This document shows, in pieces, positions 1-10,705 of a DNA stretch of 64,000 nucleotides. The notes beneath the pieces are model-generated. The model was not told where the DNA came from, ran no database searches, and worked only from the letters and a program-made list of their open reading frames with translations. The first letter of the stretch is position 1; every line of letters begins with the position of its first letter. Source of the DNA: Hygrophila difformis (Eukaryota > Streptophyta > Magnoliopsida > Lamiales > Acanthaceae); contig JAOANR010000014.1 in NCBI GenBank assembly GCA_030278955.1, positions 38,639,453 through 38,703,452 on the forward strand, in the 5' to 3' direction. The translations under genes and the position numbers were made by a program.

Positions 1-387
1 TTTAGTCCATAATATTGTCCAATTTTTTCTTTTGATTATGAAAAAGGTTTGGTAGTTAATATTTTTATCTAATTTAATTTCATTTTTATTTTTTTATTTT
101 ATTATTATTATAACCACTTAAATTGTAGTATTTATACTTCGATACCAATTTTTTTTAGAAGGTATATTTTTTGGTCACTTTTATAATTATAAACTATTTT
201 TTTATCGGGATAACTATATTTAATATTTAAGAAATTGTGATGAAATAAAAACTAAAAAAATAAAAAATCTAGAAAAAAATGAAAATAAAATAAAAATTCT
301 AATAAAATAAAATAAGAATCTAAATATAATTAATAATGAAATTACTCTCTAAAATTAAAGATATTATAATAAATATAATTTGATTTA
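1..387. other. AT-rich intergenic sequence, no gene seen
   Basis: Poly-A/T-rich sequence without a convincing reading frame or a repeat boundary. It ends where the first copy of an 845-bp direct repeat begins. Confidence 0.6.
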
Positions 388-1233
388 TCATTCATGGTAT
401 GTTATTTTATTTTATTAAATAGTATAATCTAATTTTATTAGTTAATTATATTTTTTTGTATTTAAGTTAAAAGGGAAAATTAATTACTAAATACACTGTT
501 TTCAAGTTGTTGCGCTAATGCGAAACTTTTCAAACGTTAATGGATGGAATGAGATTCTTTTCAAATTCTTATGATCAAAATGCGATATTTTTAGAATTGA
601 TGATGTCGAATTTGATATTTTAAAAGGTAGAATGGTAGAATTTTTAAACTAAATAAAGTTTAGGTATATTTTTTGTCAAAAAAATTAAGAGCATAAATGA
701 TCAAACTTGATAAGTTTAGGGTCATATTTTGGGAATAGTTCAAATAATAATTAATTAGTACTATTTATTTATGTTTAACAGTTTACTTTATGCTATTTTT
801 TGTGAAAAATAAAATGATAAATGATGTTTGATTGAATTCACATGGTTTGTACCACGTTTGAACATGTAATATGATCACCTAATATTAGAGTTTTTTTGGG
901 TAAAAATATTGCTACAATCCAAACTATTTATTATTACCACAAATCTTTATACTAAAATATTTCTAATATTCTTTTACAGTATAAATTATTTATAAAAAAA
1001 ATTATATAACAATTTACTCCGAATTTCATATATATTTTTATTTTATATTGAAATAGATAAGGATTATTGGATAAATATATATTTTTATTTTTTATATTGA
1101 AATAGAAAAAGATTACTGGATTAAGAATATTATATCGAATAGTTAAACTATGATGTGTTTTAGTCTTTTTTTTTTCTCTTTTTTTTCTTTTCTTCTTTAA
1201 AAGAACAAAAAATTATGTAGAATTTATTTACAA
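388..1233. repeat. Direct repeat B, copy 1, at the 3' end of Helitron 1
   Basis: About 845 bp that recurs with a few small differences at 7826-8660, beginning tcattcatggtatg in both. Copy 1 ends exactly where the Helitron 3' terminus (CTAG read on the minus strand) begins at 1234. Copy 2 begins exactly at the Helitron 5' terminus at 7825/7826. No coding potential is visible. It may be host flank carried along when the Helitron was duplicated. Confidence 0.85.
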
Positions 1234-1244
1234 CTAGCAAATAA

Positions 1245-1263
1245 CCCGTCGAGACCCGACGGG
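1245..1263 (-). other. Helitron 1 terminal hairpin
   Basis: Stem CCCGTCG (1245-1251) pairs with CGACGGG (1257-1263) around a five-base loop, just inside the CTAG terminus. A short GC-rich hairpin near the 3' end is the known transposition-termination signal of Helitrons. It stands out sharply in AT-rich surroundings. Confidence 0.85.
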
Positions 1264-1288
1264 CATAATTATATATTTATAAATAATA

Positions 1289-2347
1289 GAGATAAATAAT
1301 TTTTTAGGTCATCAATAGGCAGATAATTCACTTTTGGGCCACTAAAGATTGAATTATGAAATTAGGCCACCAATAGGCATTCGGGCCTAATTTAGGGCCA
1401 ATTTGACCAATACCACACTAAAACGGGTCGCGTGTAACCCACTCGCCATGCGATGGCTCAAATGTAGAAATTGTCTCCTTTTGGTGGCCTGTTTTACTTT
1501 TTTGTAATTTAAATAAATACTACTCCATTCGTTCCATTATTTTTGCCTCACTTTTCCATTTTTCTCTGTTCCAACGTTTTTGTCTCGTTTTCATTATAGT
1601 AATAATAAATATTAATCACCAAATCTACCGCATCAAATACTAATATAACCTACATTAAATAATGTCTATGACCACATAAAATACCGTGCTCAAAATACCC
1701 CAACACGAAATAAATATTCATTAAAATAAAAATAAAATAAATATATATTGAAAATGCAAAAAAAAGACAAAATAATAAATAAAATTATTTGTATTAATAA
1801 TAATAATAATAATAACTTCAAGAATTAAATTATAGTATAACATAAAATAAAATTCAATAAATTAAATCTAAAAAATAAATAATAAAATAAGTAGTAAAAA
1901 TTTAATAAAAAAAATAAATGGAAACAGATAAATAGGTGTTCTCTACCCACCCAGGAAAGTGAAATAAAATTGAAGATCAGAAGAAATTTGGGTCTCCGAT
2001 GGAAATGCACATATTGTGTGCCAAAATGAGCAGCTTTATTTTAGTAGTTGTTCTCGATATCATGGTTGGATAATTGTCCGATAGAGTAATATTAATTTTA
2101 ATTTTAAAAAAAGTAAAAAAAAAAAAACTAAAATAGGCCACTAACAGGAGACAATTTCCGCTTTTAGGCCATCGCGTGAAGAGTGGTAGCGCGTGACGCA
2201 AACGCGGCCCATTGTGGCATTGACTTGGTCAATTTGGCCTATAAAACCGGCCCGAATGCCTATTGGTGGCCTAATTTCATAATTCAATCTTTAGTGGCCC
2301 AAAAGTGAATTATCTGCCTATTGATGGCCTAAAAAATTCTTTATCTC
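1289..2347. mobile_element. Mutator-like MITE with long inverted repeats
   Basis: Terminal inverted repeats start GAGATAAA and run about 125 bp at high identity, with weaker pairing to about 220 bp. Examples are the segment around 1310-1410 and its reverse complement around 2225-2330. Flanks 1280-1288 (taaataata) and 2348-2356 (tatataata) match in 8 of 9 positions, the 9-bp TSD of Mutator-like elements. There is no transposase ORF. It sits 55 bp from the Helitron 3' end. Confidence 0.8.
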
Positions 2348-2366
2348 TATATAATATATATATCCT

Positions 2367-2369
<3 letters not shown>

Positions 2370-2439
<70 letters not shown>
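2370..2439. repeat. (TAA)n microsatellite
   Basis: About 23 uninterrupted TAA units directly downstream of the Mutator-like MITE. Confidence 0.95.
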
Positions 2440-2441
<2 letters not shown>

Positions 2442-3024
2442 GTATTTTAAGTAATAGAAAAATGTGTAATAATTTTATATATATTCGAAAGTGAGTGTAT
2501 ATGATAATACGTATAATTTAATTATTTTTAAAACTAACAGAAAAATCGTATTATATTGCATTCTTTAGCTTCTGTGGCTTGTCCAGTACAAACATAACAG
2601 ATCAATAAAAATAAATATTAAGATTTTTATTTAGTTTGAAATTTAATTTAAAATAAATAAAATTTAAATATAAGTATTAAGTATAATATGAAACCCTTTA
2701 CAATTTACTGAAAATTTCATTGTAAACAACTATTCTTTAGTATTAAGTATAAATCATATTTTGAGTAATGAAAAATGTATAATGATTTTATATCTATTTG
2801 AAAGAGGATATATAAAATAATATAATTTAATTATTTTTAAAACTAACTAAGAAATCATATTATACCGTCCTCTTTAGCTTCTGTGGCTTAACAGATCTAT
2901 AAAAATAATTATTAATATAATATTTTTATTTATTTTGAAATTTAAATTAAAATAAAATAAAATTTCAATATAAATATTAAGCATAATATGAAGAACTTCC
3001 TCACAATTTGCTGAAAATGTCATT

Positions 3025-3817
3025 CCTGAAAATATCATTGATAGGGGCTAGTATACCACCATCTTTTAAAATATCTGAATTTGAAGTGGTGCAGTTTATA
3101 TTTGCATATGTACTCTTAAAAGTTGTCGCTATAGGATCACCCGTAGAGTTTATAAGAATATTATCCGGAAATATCACATCTAATTGTAGATTTTCAAAAT
3201 CAATACCGGCCTTACCATCACCTACATTAAGTATCCATTTTGTAAAAGTTCTGTTATATATAAAATTTATAGTAAACAACATTTCTTGTGGTATCTTGAA
3301 TTAATCATTCTTAATTGCATATTAATATTTTGAGCCACATCTTGCAAGTGACGCGAAATATTGCAACATAACTGTTCTTGGCAAAAACTTATTTTGGAAG
3401 ATAAAGTCCAATATTCTTTAAAGATTAACATTGACTTCTGTTTATAATCATAGCAAAACAAACTACAAGTTGAAATTTTCTCATCTTAAATCGAATCATG
3501 AATTTGGTTAAATCAGATAGGCTCAGCTCATAATCATTCTACCAATCAAGAATTTTTTACGTTCATAGTTTCTAGAAAATTAGTTTAACCTCAATAATAT
3601 GATTCCGCATCTTGGTGACTATCAACCTACTTACATAGTTACATTGCATACTTTATTTGATCGATCTATATTCCTAATATGCATGACTATGCAACCCTAA
3701 ATCAATTATATTACATGATTTGATAATCCAGAACAATTTGATTGTGTTTCGATATTATGGTGAAAATAATTTATTGGCATTATTTATGCTTCATCCTCTT
3801 GATAAATATTATTAGAA

Positions 3818-3852
<35 letters not shown>

Positions 3853-4440
3853 TTTCATTTGCAAACATGCGTTTCATGATTTAATAATTGATCGTATCAA
3901 CAATCTCATTGGTAGAAATTAGTATAACAATATCTTCAGTAATATTTGGATTTGAAGTGCTGCATTTCATATGTGTATAAATACTCTCAACAATTGCTGC
4001 TATAGGATCTCCCGTAGGATTCATAAAATTATAACCTGGAAATGTCATCTAATTGTACATCTTCAAGATCAATATCGGATTTACAAATTACCATCACCTA
4101 CATGAAGAATTCATTGTGCAAATTTAAGTCATATATAATTTTCACTGTAAATAACATTTCTTGTAGTATTTTGGGTTAATTCATCTTAATTACATATTAA
4201 TACTTTGAGTCCCCTCTTTCCAGTACACGAGATATTGCAGCATATCACTAACATAAGTAAAAATGGTTTTTGAAGATAGAGTCCAACATTCTTTAAAAAA
4301 ATGACATTAACTTATTTTTTTTAATAGTCATAGTAAAATAAAATGCGAGTGTGACTTTTTTCTTCTGAAATCGAATAAGGAATTTGGTTAATTCAGACGG
4401 ACTCATAATCATTCTACCAATTAAGAATTTTCATTCCAAA
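3025..4440 (-). repeat. Internal direct duplication of the helicase core segment
   Basis: About 530 bp at 3025-3556 recurs, diverged, at 3895-4440, separated by about 340 bp. Both copies encode the same minus-strand stretch, with GDPIATTFKSTY in one and GDPIAAIVESIY in the other. The helicase remnant therefore carries this domain twice. The divergence is high, so the duplication is old. Confidence 0.75.
3820..3849. repeat. (AT)n microsatellite
   Basis: About 15 TA units lying between the two copies of the helicase segment. Confidence 0.9.
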
Positions 4441-4565
4441 TAATGGGCTTTCCTTTAATGAGATCAGAGGTTAAATAATTTTCTGGGATAAGTTTTTTTA
4501 CAGGTAGAACCAAATTGAAAATGTGCAATCCTACCTCTTGGAAGGAGTAGGATGTTATTCCACGG

Positions 4566-5235
4566 TAGGGGTGATATCGAGTCGAGTCGAGCCCAAGTAG
4601 TACAATACTTGAGCTTGACTTGACGGACAAATATGGCTACTCGAGCTCGAGCTCGAGCTCGAGTCGAGTAGTAATTCTCGAGCTCGAGCTCGAGTATCAT
4701 CGAGCTCGAGTCGAGCTCGAGTAGCTTGCAAGGTTTTTTTTTTTTTTTTCCTGCTAGAATCTGGATTAGGCTAAATGGGCTTTATTCTCATTTTTTATTT
4801 TTGACTTGTTTATTCATTTTGTGTGTTTTTATTTTTATTTTTTTGGTTTCTGCTGGATAATGGATAAGCCTACTCAGTAAATGGCCCATGATGCTTGCCC
4901 TAGTTTATTATTACTCCCATCTACTCATGAAATTCATTAATGGACAAGTATTGGAGTTGGGCTTGGGCAATTTCTATTTTTAAAAATGTGAGAATTGTGG
5001 CCCAATATTTAAAATATAATAAATTAATTAATAAACGAGTACTCGACTCGACTCGGCTACTCGACGAGTACTCGATACTCGACGAGTATCATATGCTTCT
5101 ACTCGAGCTTGAGCTCGATACTCGATTACAATACTCGATACTCGACTCGACTCGAATTTTTCGAGTACGAGTCGAGCTTTTTTCGAGTCAAGTACCGAGT
5201 CGAGTTCGAGTAGCTCTACTCATTAATCACCCCTA
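4566..5235. mobile_element. hAT MITE with ACTCG/CTCGA subterminal arrays
   Basis: Ends TAGGGGTGAT...ATCACCCCTA are perfect inverted repeats. The flanks 4558-4565 and 5236-5243 are both ttccacgg, a perfect 8-bp TSD, which defines a hAT insertion. Both subterminal regions (4575-4730 and 5035-5215) are dense arrays of ACTCG/CTCGAG. The middle is AT-rich with no ORF of note. It inserted into the helicase pseudogene. Confidence 0.92.
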
Positions 5236-5993
5236 TTCCACGGGATACTACATGCAACACAATATCATTTCTCCCACGAATGGCTAAACATATTATTTTT
5301 TAGATAAATTATCGATAAATGTCTTGTCAGCTCCACCACGTAAAGAAAAAAAATCAACCCTCATCACTATCAACTACATACATTATTTTATTATAAACAT
5401 TCATCTCCTCATTAATCAACAAAGGCAATAGCTTAGCATGATCCACCTTCATTTTTTTCTTATTATAATATGTCTCTTCTAGTATCAATAGACTATCTGT
5501 TTCAGACGTTAAAACTTCATTCAGTACCGGTATTCTAGAGAAAATTTTCAAATTTATAGAATTTGCATCAATTACCCTTTCAATTTCTAATAAAGGTATA
5601 TTTATATTTGTTCTTCCGTCAATTGCAAATTTGATAAAATATAGATTAATGAAGTATTTCATAAAAAATAGATTAAAAAATAAAATTTCCTTCTTTATTT
5701 ACTGATGGACTATTCGCACCCCAATAACTCTTTATACACTCGATTATTTTATTTCTAATATGCTTTATGAAAATAACTAATTTACTCTAAATCAATTATC
5801 CATAGAATATGAATTTTCACAATTCTCTTAATAATTATATTTTTTGTATTATTTTAAATATAATAAAATAATAAGATTTATACTATTTAGTATATATTTA
5901 TATACAATTAGAATGATATAATTATAAAATATATTTTTAACGATTAGCAACTATATAATTGTATATTACTTTTAGTAAATATATAATTGTATA

Positions 5994-6253
5994 CTTTCTC
6001 TGTCTCAGTTTATTTGTTACGTTTGACTTTTTGGCACTATTCACTGTTTAAATTTGATTCGAATTTTTATCGTAGTTATGTAAGAAAAAATATAGTCAAG
6101 TGAGATCTTGTTAGATTCGTTTAATCATGTAGTTTTAGAATATCAAATTTTTATAATTTTTTTATCGAACAAAATTTAAGTTATTAACCGTTAAAAATGT
6201 GTACGATATACGTGTCAAGTGGGTCCGTAACAATTATAATAAGACGGATGTAG
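5994..6253. mobile_element. Stowaway-like MITE, diverged
   Basis: Imperfect terminal inverted repeats (left tctgtctcagtttatttgtt, right read in reverse atccgtcttattataattgt) are bordered by TA on both sides (5992-5993, 6254-6255). The size of 260 bp and the TA target suit a Tc1/mariner-type MITE. The repeats are eroded. Confidence 0.6.
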
Positions 6254-7312
6254 TATTACTTTTAGGAGAAGTGACATAATTTTGTAAAAATATGGCATAT
6301 ATATACATTAATTAATATATACAAATCTTTTTCATACATTCATTAATGTATCTTTTAATTATATAAATTCTATTTATACAATGCGAATTCCATATAAATT
6401 TGAAATTTCAAATCTTTAAAAACTAAAAATTGTGGGAACTTCATATAAATTGGAAATTAAATATCTTTTAAAAACTAAAAATTGGATTTCATATACACAT
6501 TACTATATCTTTAATATAAATAAATAAATATGTGCAATGTATATTTTGATTACATCATTTACCACAACAAAAAAAATATATCAAAAAACTAAATGTACAC
6601 AAAATTACCGACATTACAATATGATCACCATTTTCAAATATAAACTCAATATAATTCTTAGTTGCCAGTGCAGAACCCCATCCTAATAGTACTATGGTGT
6701 AAATTAAAAACTAGAAATGCCTATTCATGTCATAATAATTCGATGGTGTAAAAACTCAAAATCTATAAATAAATAATAAAGGCAGCAATAAAATCTAAAA
6801 TAAATAAAATAAAAAATATAAAATAATAAAATCTAAAATATATAAATAAAAAATGCAAAATAATAAAATCCAAAATAAATAAAATAAAAATACAAAATTT
6901 CAAATTTTATCTTTCAAATTTTTTTAAAGGTGAATAAATCTCTAATGAATAAATAAATAAACTTGAAAATCTAAAATTAGTAAATTTAAAAATGCAAAAT
7001 AATATAGATAAAATAATAAATGCAAAATTTTAAAATTCAAATCTTTCAAATATATTTTTGGCGAATTTCAAATCTTTCAAATATATCTTTCAAATCTTTC
7101 AAATATATTTAAAAGTGAAGATTGTGGGAATTCCATATAAATTGAAAATACCATATATTTCAAAAATTTAAAATTTATAATGAATAAATAAATAAATACA
7201 AAAATCTAAAAATAATTAATTAAAATGCAAAAATCTATAAAAATTAGAAATTTGAAATGGAGACACCACATTAAATTTGAAATGGAGACACCACTTTAAT
7301 ATATATATGGAT
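6254..7312. other. AT-rich Helitron interior, no gene seen
   Basis: Low-complexity A/T sequence with many taaaataaaat and aaatctttcaaat words. No reading frame or element boundary is visible. Confidence 0.6.
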
Positions 7313-7825
7313 AATATAAAATTTTTTAAGTGATTAGTCATTTTATATTAATCAATAATTTTAGGGTCAATTTAATGTTTACAACATATTTTTGATGAAA
7401 TATTTTTATTTAAAATATGGTTATTATATTCCTTACATTGATATAGGATTATATATTTTTTAAATATTATGTATTATGTATACAATCAAATAATATAATG
7501 TATTATATATAGTTGTAATCTTTTTCTAAAAAAATATAGTTGTAATCTTATATCTTTTTAAAATATATGAAGATTTTCTCAAAAAATTTTTATATTAATC
7601 GATAGATTTTAAATATACATATTGATGATGTGTCTAATGACATTGCATTACACATCGATTACTCAACAGCTATCAGTCTGCCTATGTGTTTTAATAAGGA
7701 TCGTTGATCTAAAAAATAACATATAATGACTGATTAACCCCTTAAAATTAAGAAGGATGAATTAAATTTAGTAAGGACAAAAAAGTCTGCACATGCCAGA
7801 AAGTATTCAAGATTTATTATATAGA
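7313..7825 (-). repeat. Repeat A, the Helitron 5'-terminal 510 bp (copy 1)
   Basis: From about 7313 to the Helitron 5' terminus, the sequence is repeated closely at 8666-9159. Both copies end in ttattatataga on the plus strand. The duplicated piece is therefore the 5' end of the Helitron. Confidence 0.85.
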
Positions 7826-8660
7826 TCATTCATGGTATGTTATTTTATTTTATTAAATAGTATAATCTAATTTTATTAGTTAATATATTTTTTGTATTTA
7901 AAATAAAAGGGAACATTAATTACTAAATATACTATTTTCAAGTTGTTGCGCTAATGCGAAACTTTTCAAATGTTAATGGATGGAATGAGATTCTTTTCAA
8001 ATTCTTAGGACCAAAATGCGATATGTTTAGAATTGATGAGGTCGAATTTGATATTTTAAAAGGTAGAAGGGTAGAATTTTTAAACTAAATAAAGTTTAGG
8101 TGTATTTTTTGTTAAAAAAAAAGAAGAGCATAAATGACCAAACTTGATAAGTTTAGGGTTATATTTTGGGAATAGTTCAAATAATAATTAATTATTACTA
8201 TTTATTTATGTTTAACTGTTTACTTTATGCTATTTTTTGTGAAAAATAAAATGATAAATGATGTTTGATTGAATTTACATGGTTTGTACCATGTTTGAAC
8301 ATGTAATATGATCACCTAATATTAGAGTTTTTTGGGGTAAAAATATTGCTACAACCCAAACTATTTATTATTACCACAAATCTTTATACTAAAATACTTC
8401 TAATATTCTTTTACAGTATAAATTATTTATAAAAAAATTATATAATAATTTACTCCGAATTTCATATACATTTTTATTTTATATAGAAATAGATAAGGAT
8501 TATTGGATAAATATACATTTTTATTTTATATTGAAATAGAAAAAGATTGCTGGATTAAGAATATTATGTCGAATAGTTAAACTATGATGTGTTTTAGTCT
8601 TTTTTTTCCTTTTTTTATTTTCTTCTTCAAAAAGAATAAAAAATTATGTAGAATTTATTT
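7826..8660. repeat. Direct repeat B, copy 2
   Basis: Second copy of 388-1231. It starts at the base after the Helitron 5' terminus and leads straight into the second copy of repeat A. Confidence 0.85.
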
Positions 8661-8665
8661 CAAAT

Positions 8666-9159
8666 AATATAAAATTTTTTAGGTGATTAGTCATTTTATA
8701 TTAATCAATAATTTTAGGATCAAATTAATGTTTACAACATATTTTTGATGAAATATTTTTATTTAAAATATGGTTATTATATTCCTTATATTGATATAGG
8801 ATTATATGTTTTTTAAATATTATGTATTATGTATACAATCAAATAATATAATGTATTATATATAGTTGTAATCTTATATCTTTTTAAAATATATATGAAG
8901 ATTTTCTCAAGATTTTTTTATATTAATCGATATATTTATTTTCTAAATGTAGATATTGATGATGTGTCTGATGATATGGCATTACTCAGCGATTACTCAA
9001 CAGCTATCAGTCTGCCTATGTGTTTTAATAAGGACCGTTGATCTAACAAATAACATATAATGACTGATTAATCCCTTAAAATTAAGAAGGATGAATCAAA
9101 TTTAGTAAGGACAAAAAAGTCTGCACATGTCAAAAAGTATTCGGGATTTATTATATAGA
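8666..9159 (-). mobile_element. Helitron 5'-end fragment (repeat A, copy 2)
   Basis: Copy of 7313-7825 including the minus-strand terminus TCTATATAATAAATC preceded by A. The rest of a second Helitron is missing between this fragment and repeat B copy 2. Confidence 0.75.
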
Positions 9160-9815
9160 TTCATTTATTTTCTCCTTTATTTTTTTTAATTTTTTTCTTA
9201 ACAGCTTATACAGGCTAGGAAATTATTTTCTTCTTTATTAAGCATAAAAAGAAAAAAATTACCGATTCAAATTTTAATCCATTATAAATCAATTTTATTA
9301 GGGGATCGGAATCATGTAGCGGTAATAACATGAAAATAATAAACAAATAAACATAATTCTATTAATTGATTGAACTAAATCTACCTAAATATATTAAATT
9401 ATTACTAGTATTATTATTATCCACATGCACACAGGCCCTATCATTAGTTATTAATCATGCTCTATGACTATACATTTATGCTAATTATTTCCAATTCTCG
9501 TGACGCAATACTATCAATTCTAAATATGGCCAATTAATAAGATTTATATACACGTACAATTTAATTTCTTTTTACTATTAAAGATATATTCTTACTTGTT
9601 ACCAAATATAAAAAAATATGGCTCCTAAAAAATATATATATAAAATATACTACTCCGTAAAATGGAAACTTCATTCATGTGCATTGCCCTTTCATTAGGT
9701 TTTGCAGCCTCTATCCACATCTATATATACATCACCCAATCATATCGTCCAACGTTCACATCGATAATCAAACTATAAATAAAAATTAAAGATTAAGAAA
9801 ACTTGATTCTCTCCA
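9160..9815. other. Upstream region of the thaumatin-like gene
   Basis: AT-rich sequence with no ORF. The last 100 bp hold a TATA box and presumably the 5' UTR. I see no firm stress-response cis elements beyond that. Confidence 0.5.
9722..9729 (+). promoter_or_regulatory. TATA box of the thaumatin-like gene
   Basis: tatatata about 90 bp before the start codon, which would place the transcription start near 9750-9760 and leave a 5' UTR of about 60 bases. Confidence 0.65.
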
Positions 9816-10629
9816 ATGGCAAATAAATTCCTGCTGTCACACATCTTCATCGCTCTCACCTTTGTATATGGTAAATTATTTTCTTCTTTCTTACCGTACA
9901 TCACTACTTTTTACGTAATAGGTACAGTATAATTTTTTTTAATTAAATTTCATAACACGTGCAGGAGTGCAATCCGCCGTATTCACCATCAAGAACAACT
10001 GCCCCTACACCATCTGGCCGGCGGTCCTAACCGGAGCCGGGAACCCGGTTCAGACCGGGTTCGAACTCGCTCCCCGCGCTTCAAAATCTGTAACTGTAAC
10101 TTCCCCCTGGTCGGGCCGTGTCTGGGCCCGAACCCACTGCTCGACCTCGAACGGCAAATTGGTCTGCGAAACGGCGGACTGCACCACCGGAGAGCTTAAT
10201 TGCCAGAACAAGGGCGGCGTGCCGCCGGCGTCGCTTGCGGAGTTCACCCTGGGCGGCTACGGGCAGCAGGATTTCTACGACATTAGTTTGGTCGACGGAT
10301 TTAACCTCCCCGTATCAATTAAGCCGGTAAAGGCCGGCTGCCGTACGACGGCGTGCCCTAACGACGTGAACAGAGGATGCCCGAGCCAGCTGGCGGTCCA
10401 GGGGAAGAGCGGCGGCGTGATCGGGTGCAAGAGCGCGTGCGCGGCGTTCAACACGCCGGAATTCTGCTGCAGCGGGGATCGGAGCACGCCGGATAAGTGC
10501 GGGCCGACGGCGTTCTCGAAGTTTATGAAGGCGCGATGCCCGCAGGCGTACAGCTACGCGTACGACGATAAGACGAGCACATTTACATGTCCTACGGGAG
10601 GGGATTATGTCATCACATTCTGCCCTTGA
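9816..10629 (+). CDS. Thaumatin-like protein (PR-5 family), two exons
   Basis: Exon 1 is 9816-9870 and exon 2 is 9965-10629; the 94-bp intron is GT...AG (gtaaat to gtgcag), phase 1. The 239-aa product has an N-terminal signal peptide of about 22 residues (hydrophobic FLLSHIFIALTFVYG), so it should be secreted to the apoplast or vacuole. The mature protein begins AVFTIKNNC and has 16 cysteines, the number that forms eight disulphides in this fold. Landmarks are GRVWARTHC, the acidic-cleft segments SLAEFTLGGYG and DFYDISLVDGFNLP, and the ending VITFCP. Family members are pathogenesis-related proteins, some of them antifungal or glucan-binding; which applies here is not shown by sequence. The exon is GC-rich in AT-rich surroundings. 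It appears intact. Confidence 0.93.
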
Positions 10630-10705
10630 TTGGCATCCGATCCGGGTTTTTAGGACAAGTTATATAATCTGTTATTACAATTTATGTGCGTGGTAATAAA
10701 CTAAT

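Larger units (their letters stand above)
3001..5662 (-). pseudogene. Helitron PIF1-like helicase remnant
   Basis: Minus-strand fragments match the Helitron/PIF1 helicase order. At about 5380-5440 there is LLINEEMNVYNKIMYVVDSD, the region before Walker A. At about 5300-5330 there is a degenerate Walker A (GGADKTF instead of GGTGKTF) beyond a stop. At 4500-4560, right of the hAT insertion site in family order, lies LLLPRGRIAHFQF. At about 4435-4465, KPIIWNEN is a decayed Walker B region (family IIWDEA). At 3001-3240 is WILNVGDGKAG with INSTGDPIATTFKSTY and ILAPINDI, typical of the helicase core. Stops, frameshifts and a 670-bp hAT insertion (4566-5235) destroy it. In life this 5'-3' DNA helicase would unwind donor DNA during rolling-circle transposition. 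The family assignment is from motif recognition, not a search. Confidence 0.8.
1234..7825 (-). mobile_element. Helitron 1, about 6.6 kb, minus strand
   Basis: Read on the minus strand the element begins TCTATATAATAAATC (7825 downward), preceded by A, and ends in CTAG (1237-1234), followed by T. This is the A|T target rule of Helitrons. A 7-bp perfect hairpin lies eight bases inside the 3' end. A decayed PIF1-type helicase on the same strand (3001-5662) supports the orientation. No Rep nuclease domain was recognised, so the element is non-autonomous now. It carries a Mutator-like MITE (1289-2347), a hAT MITE (4566-5235) and a Stowaway-like MITE (5994-6253). Confidence 0.82.

Noticed and set aside
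4464..5287. Leucine/arginine/serine-rich ORFs
   Set aside because: Produced by the CTCGAG/ACTCG arrays of the hAT MITE; only the LLLPRGRIAHFQF end belongs to the helicase remnant.
7313..9159. A-B-A arrangement read as a small LTR retrotransposon (510-bp LTRs)
   Set aside because: The A repeats lack TG...CA ends, primer site and polypurine tract, and end in a Helitron 5' terminus instead.
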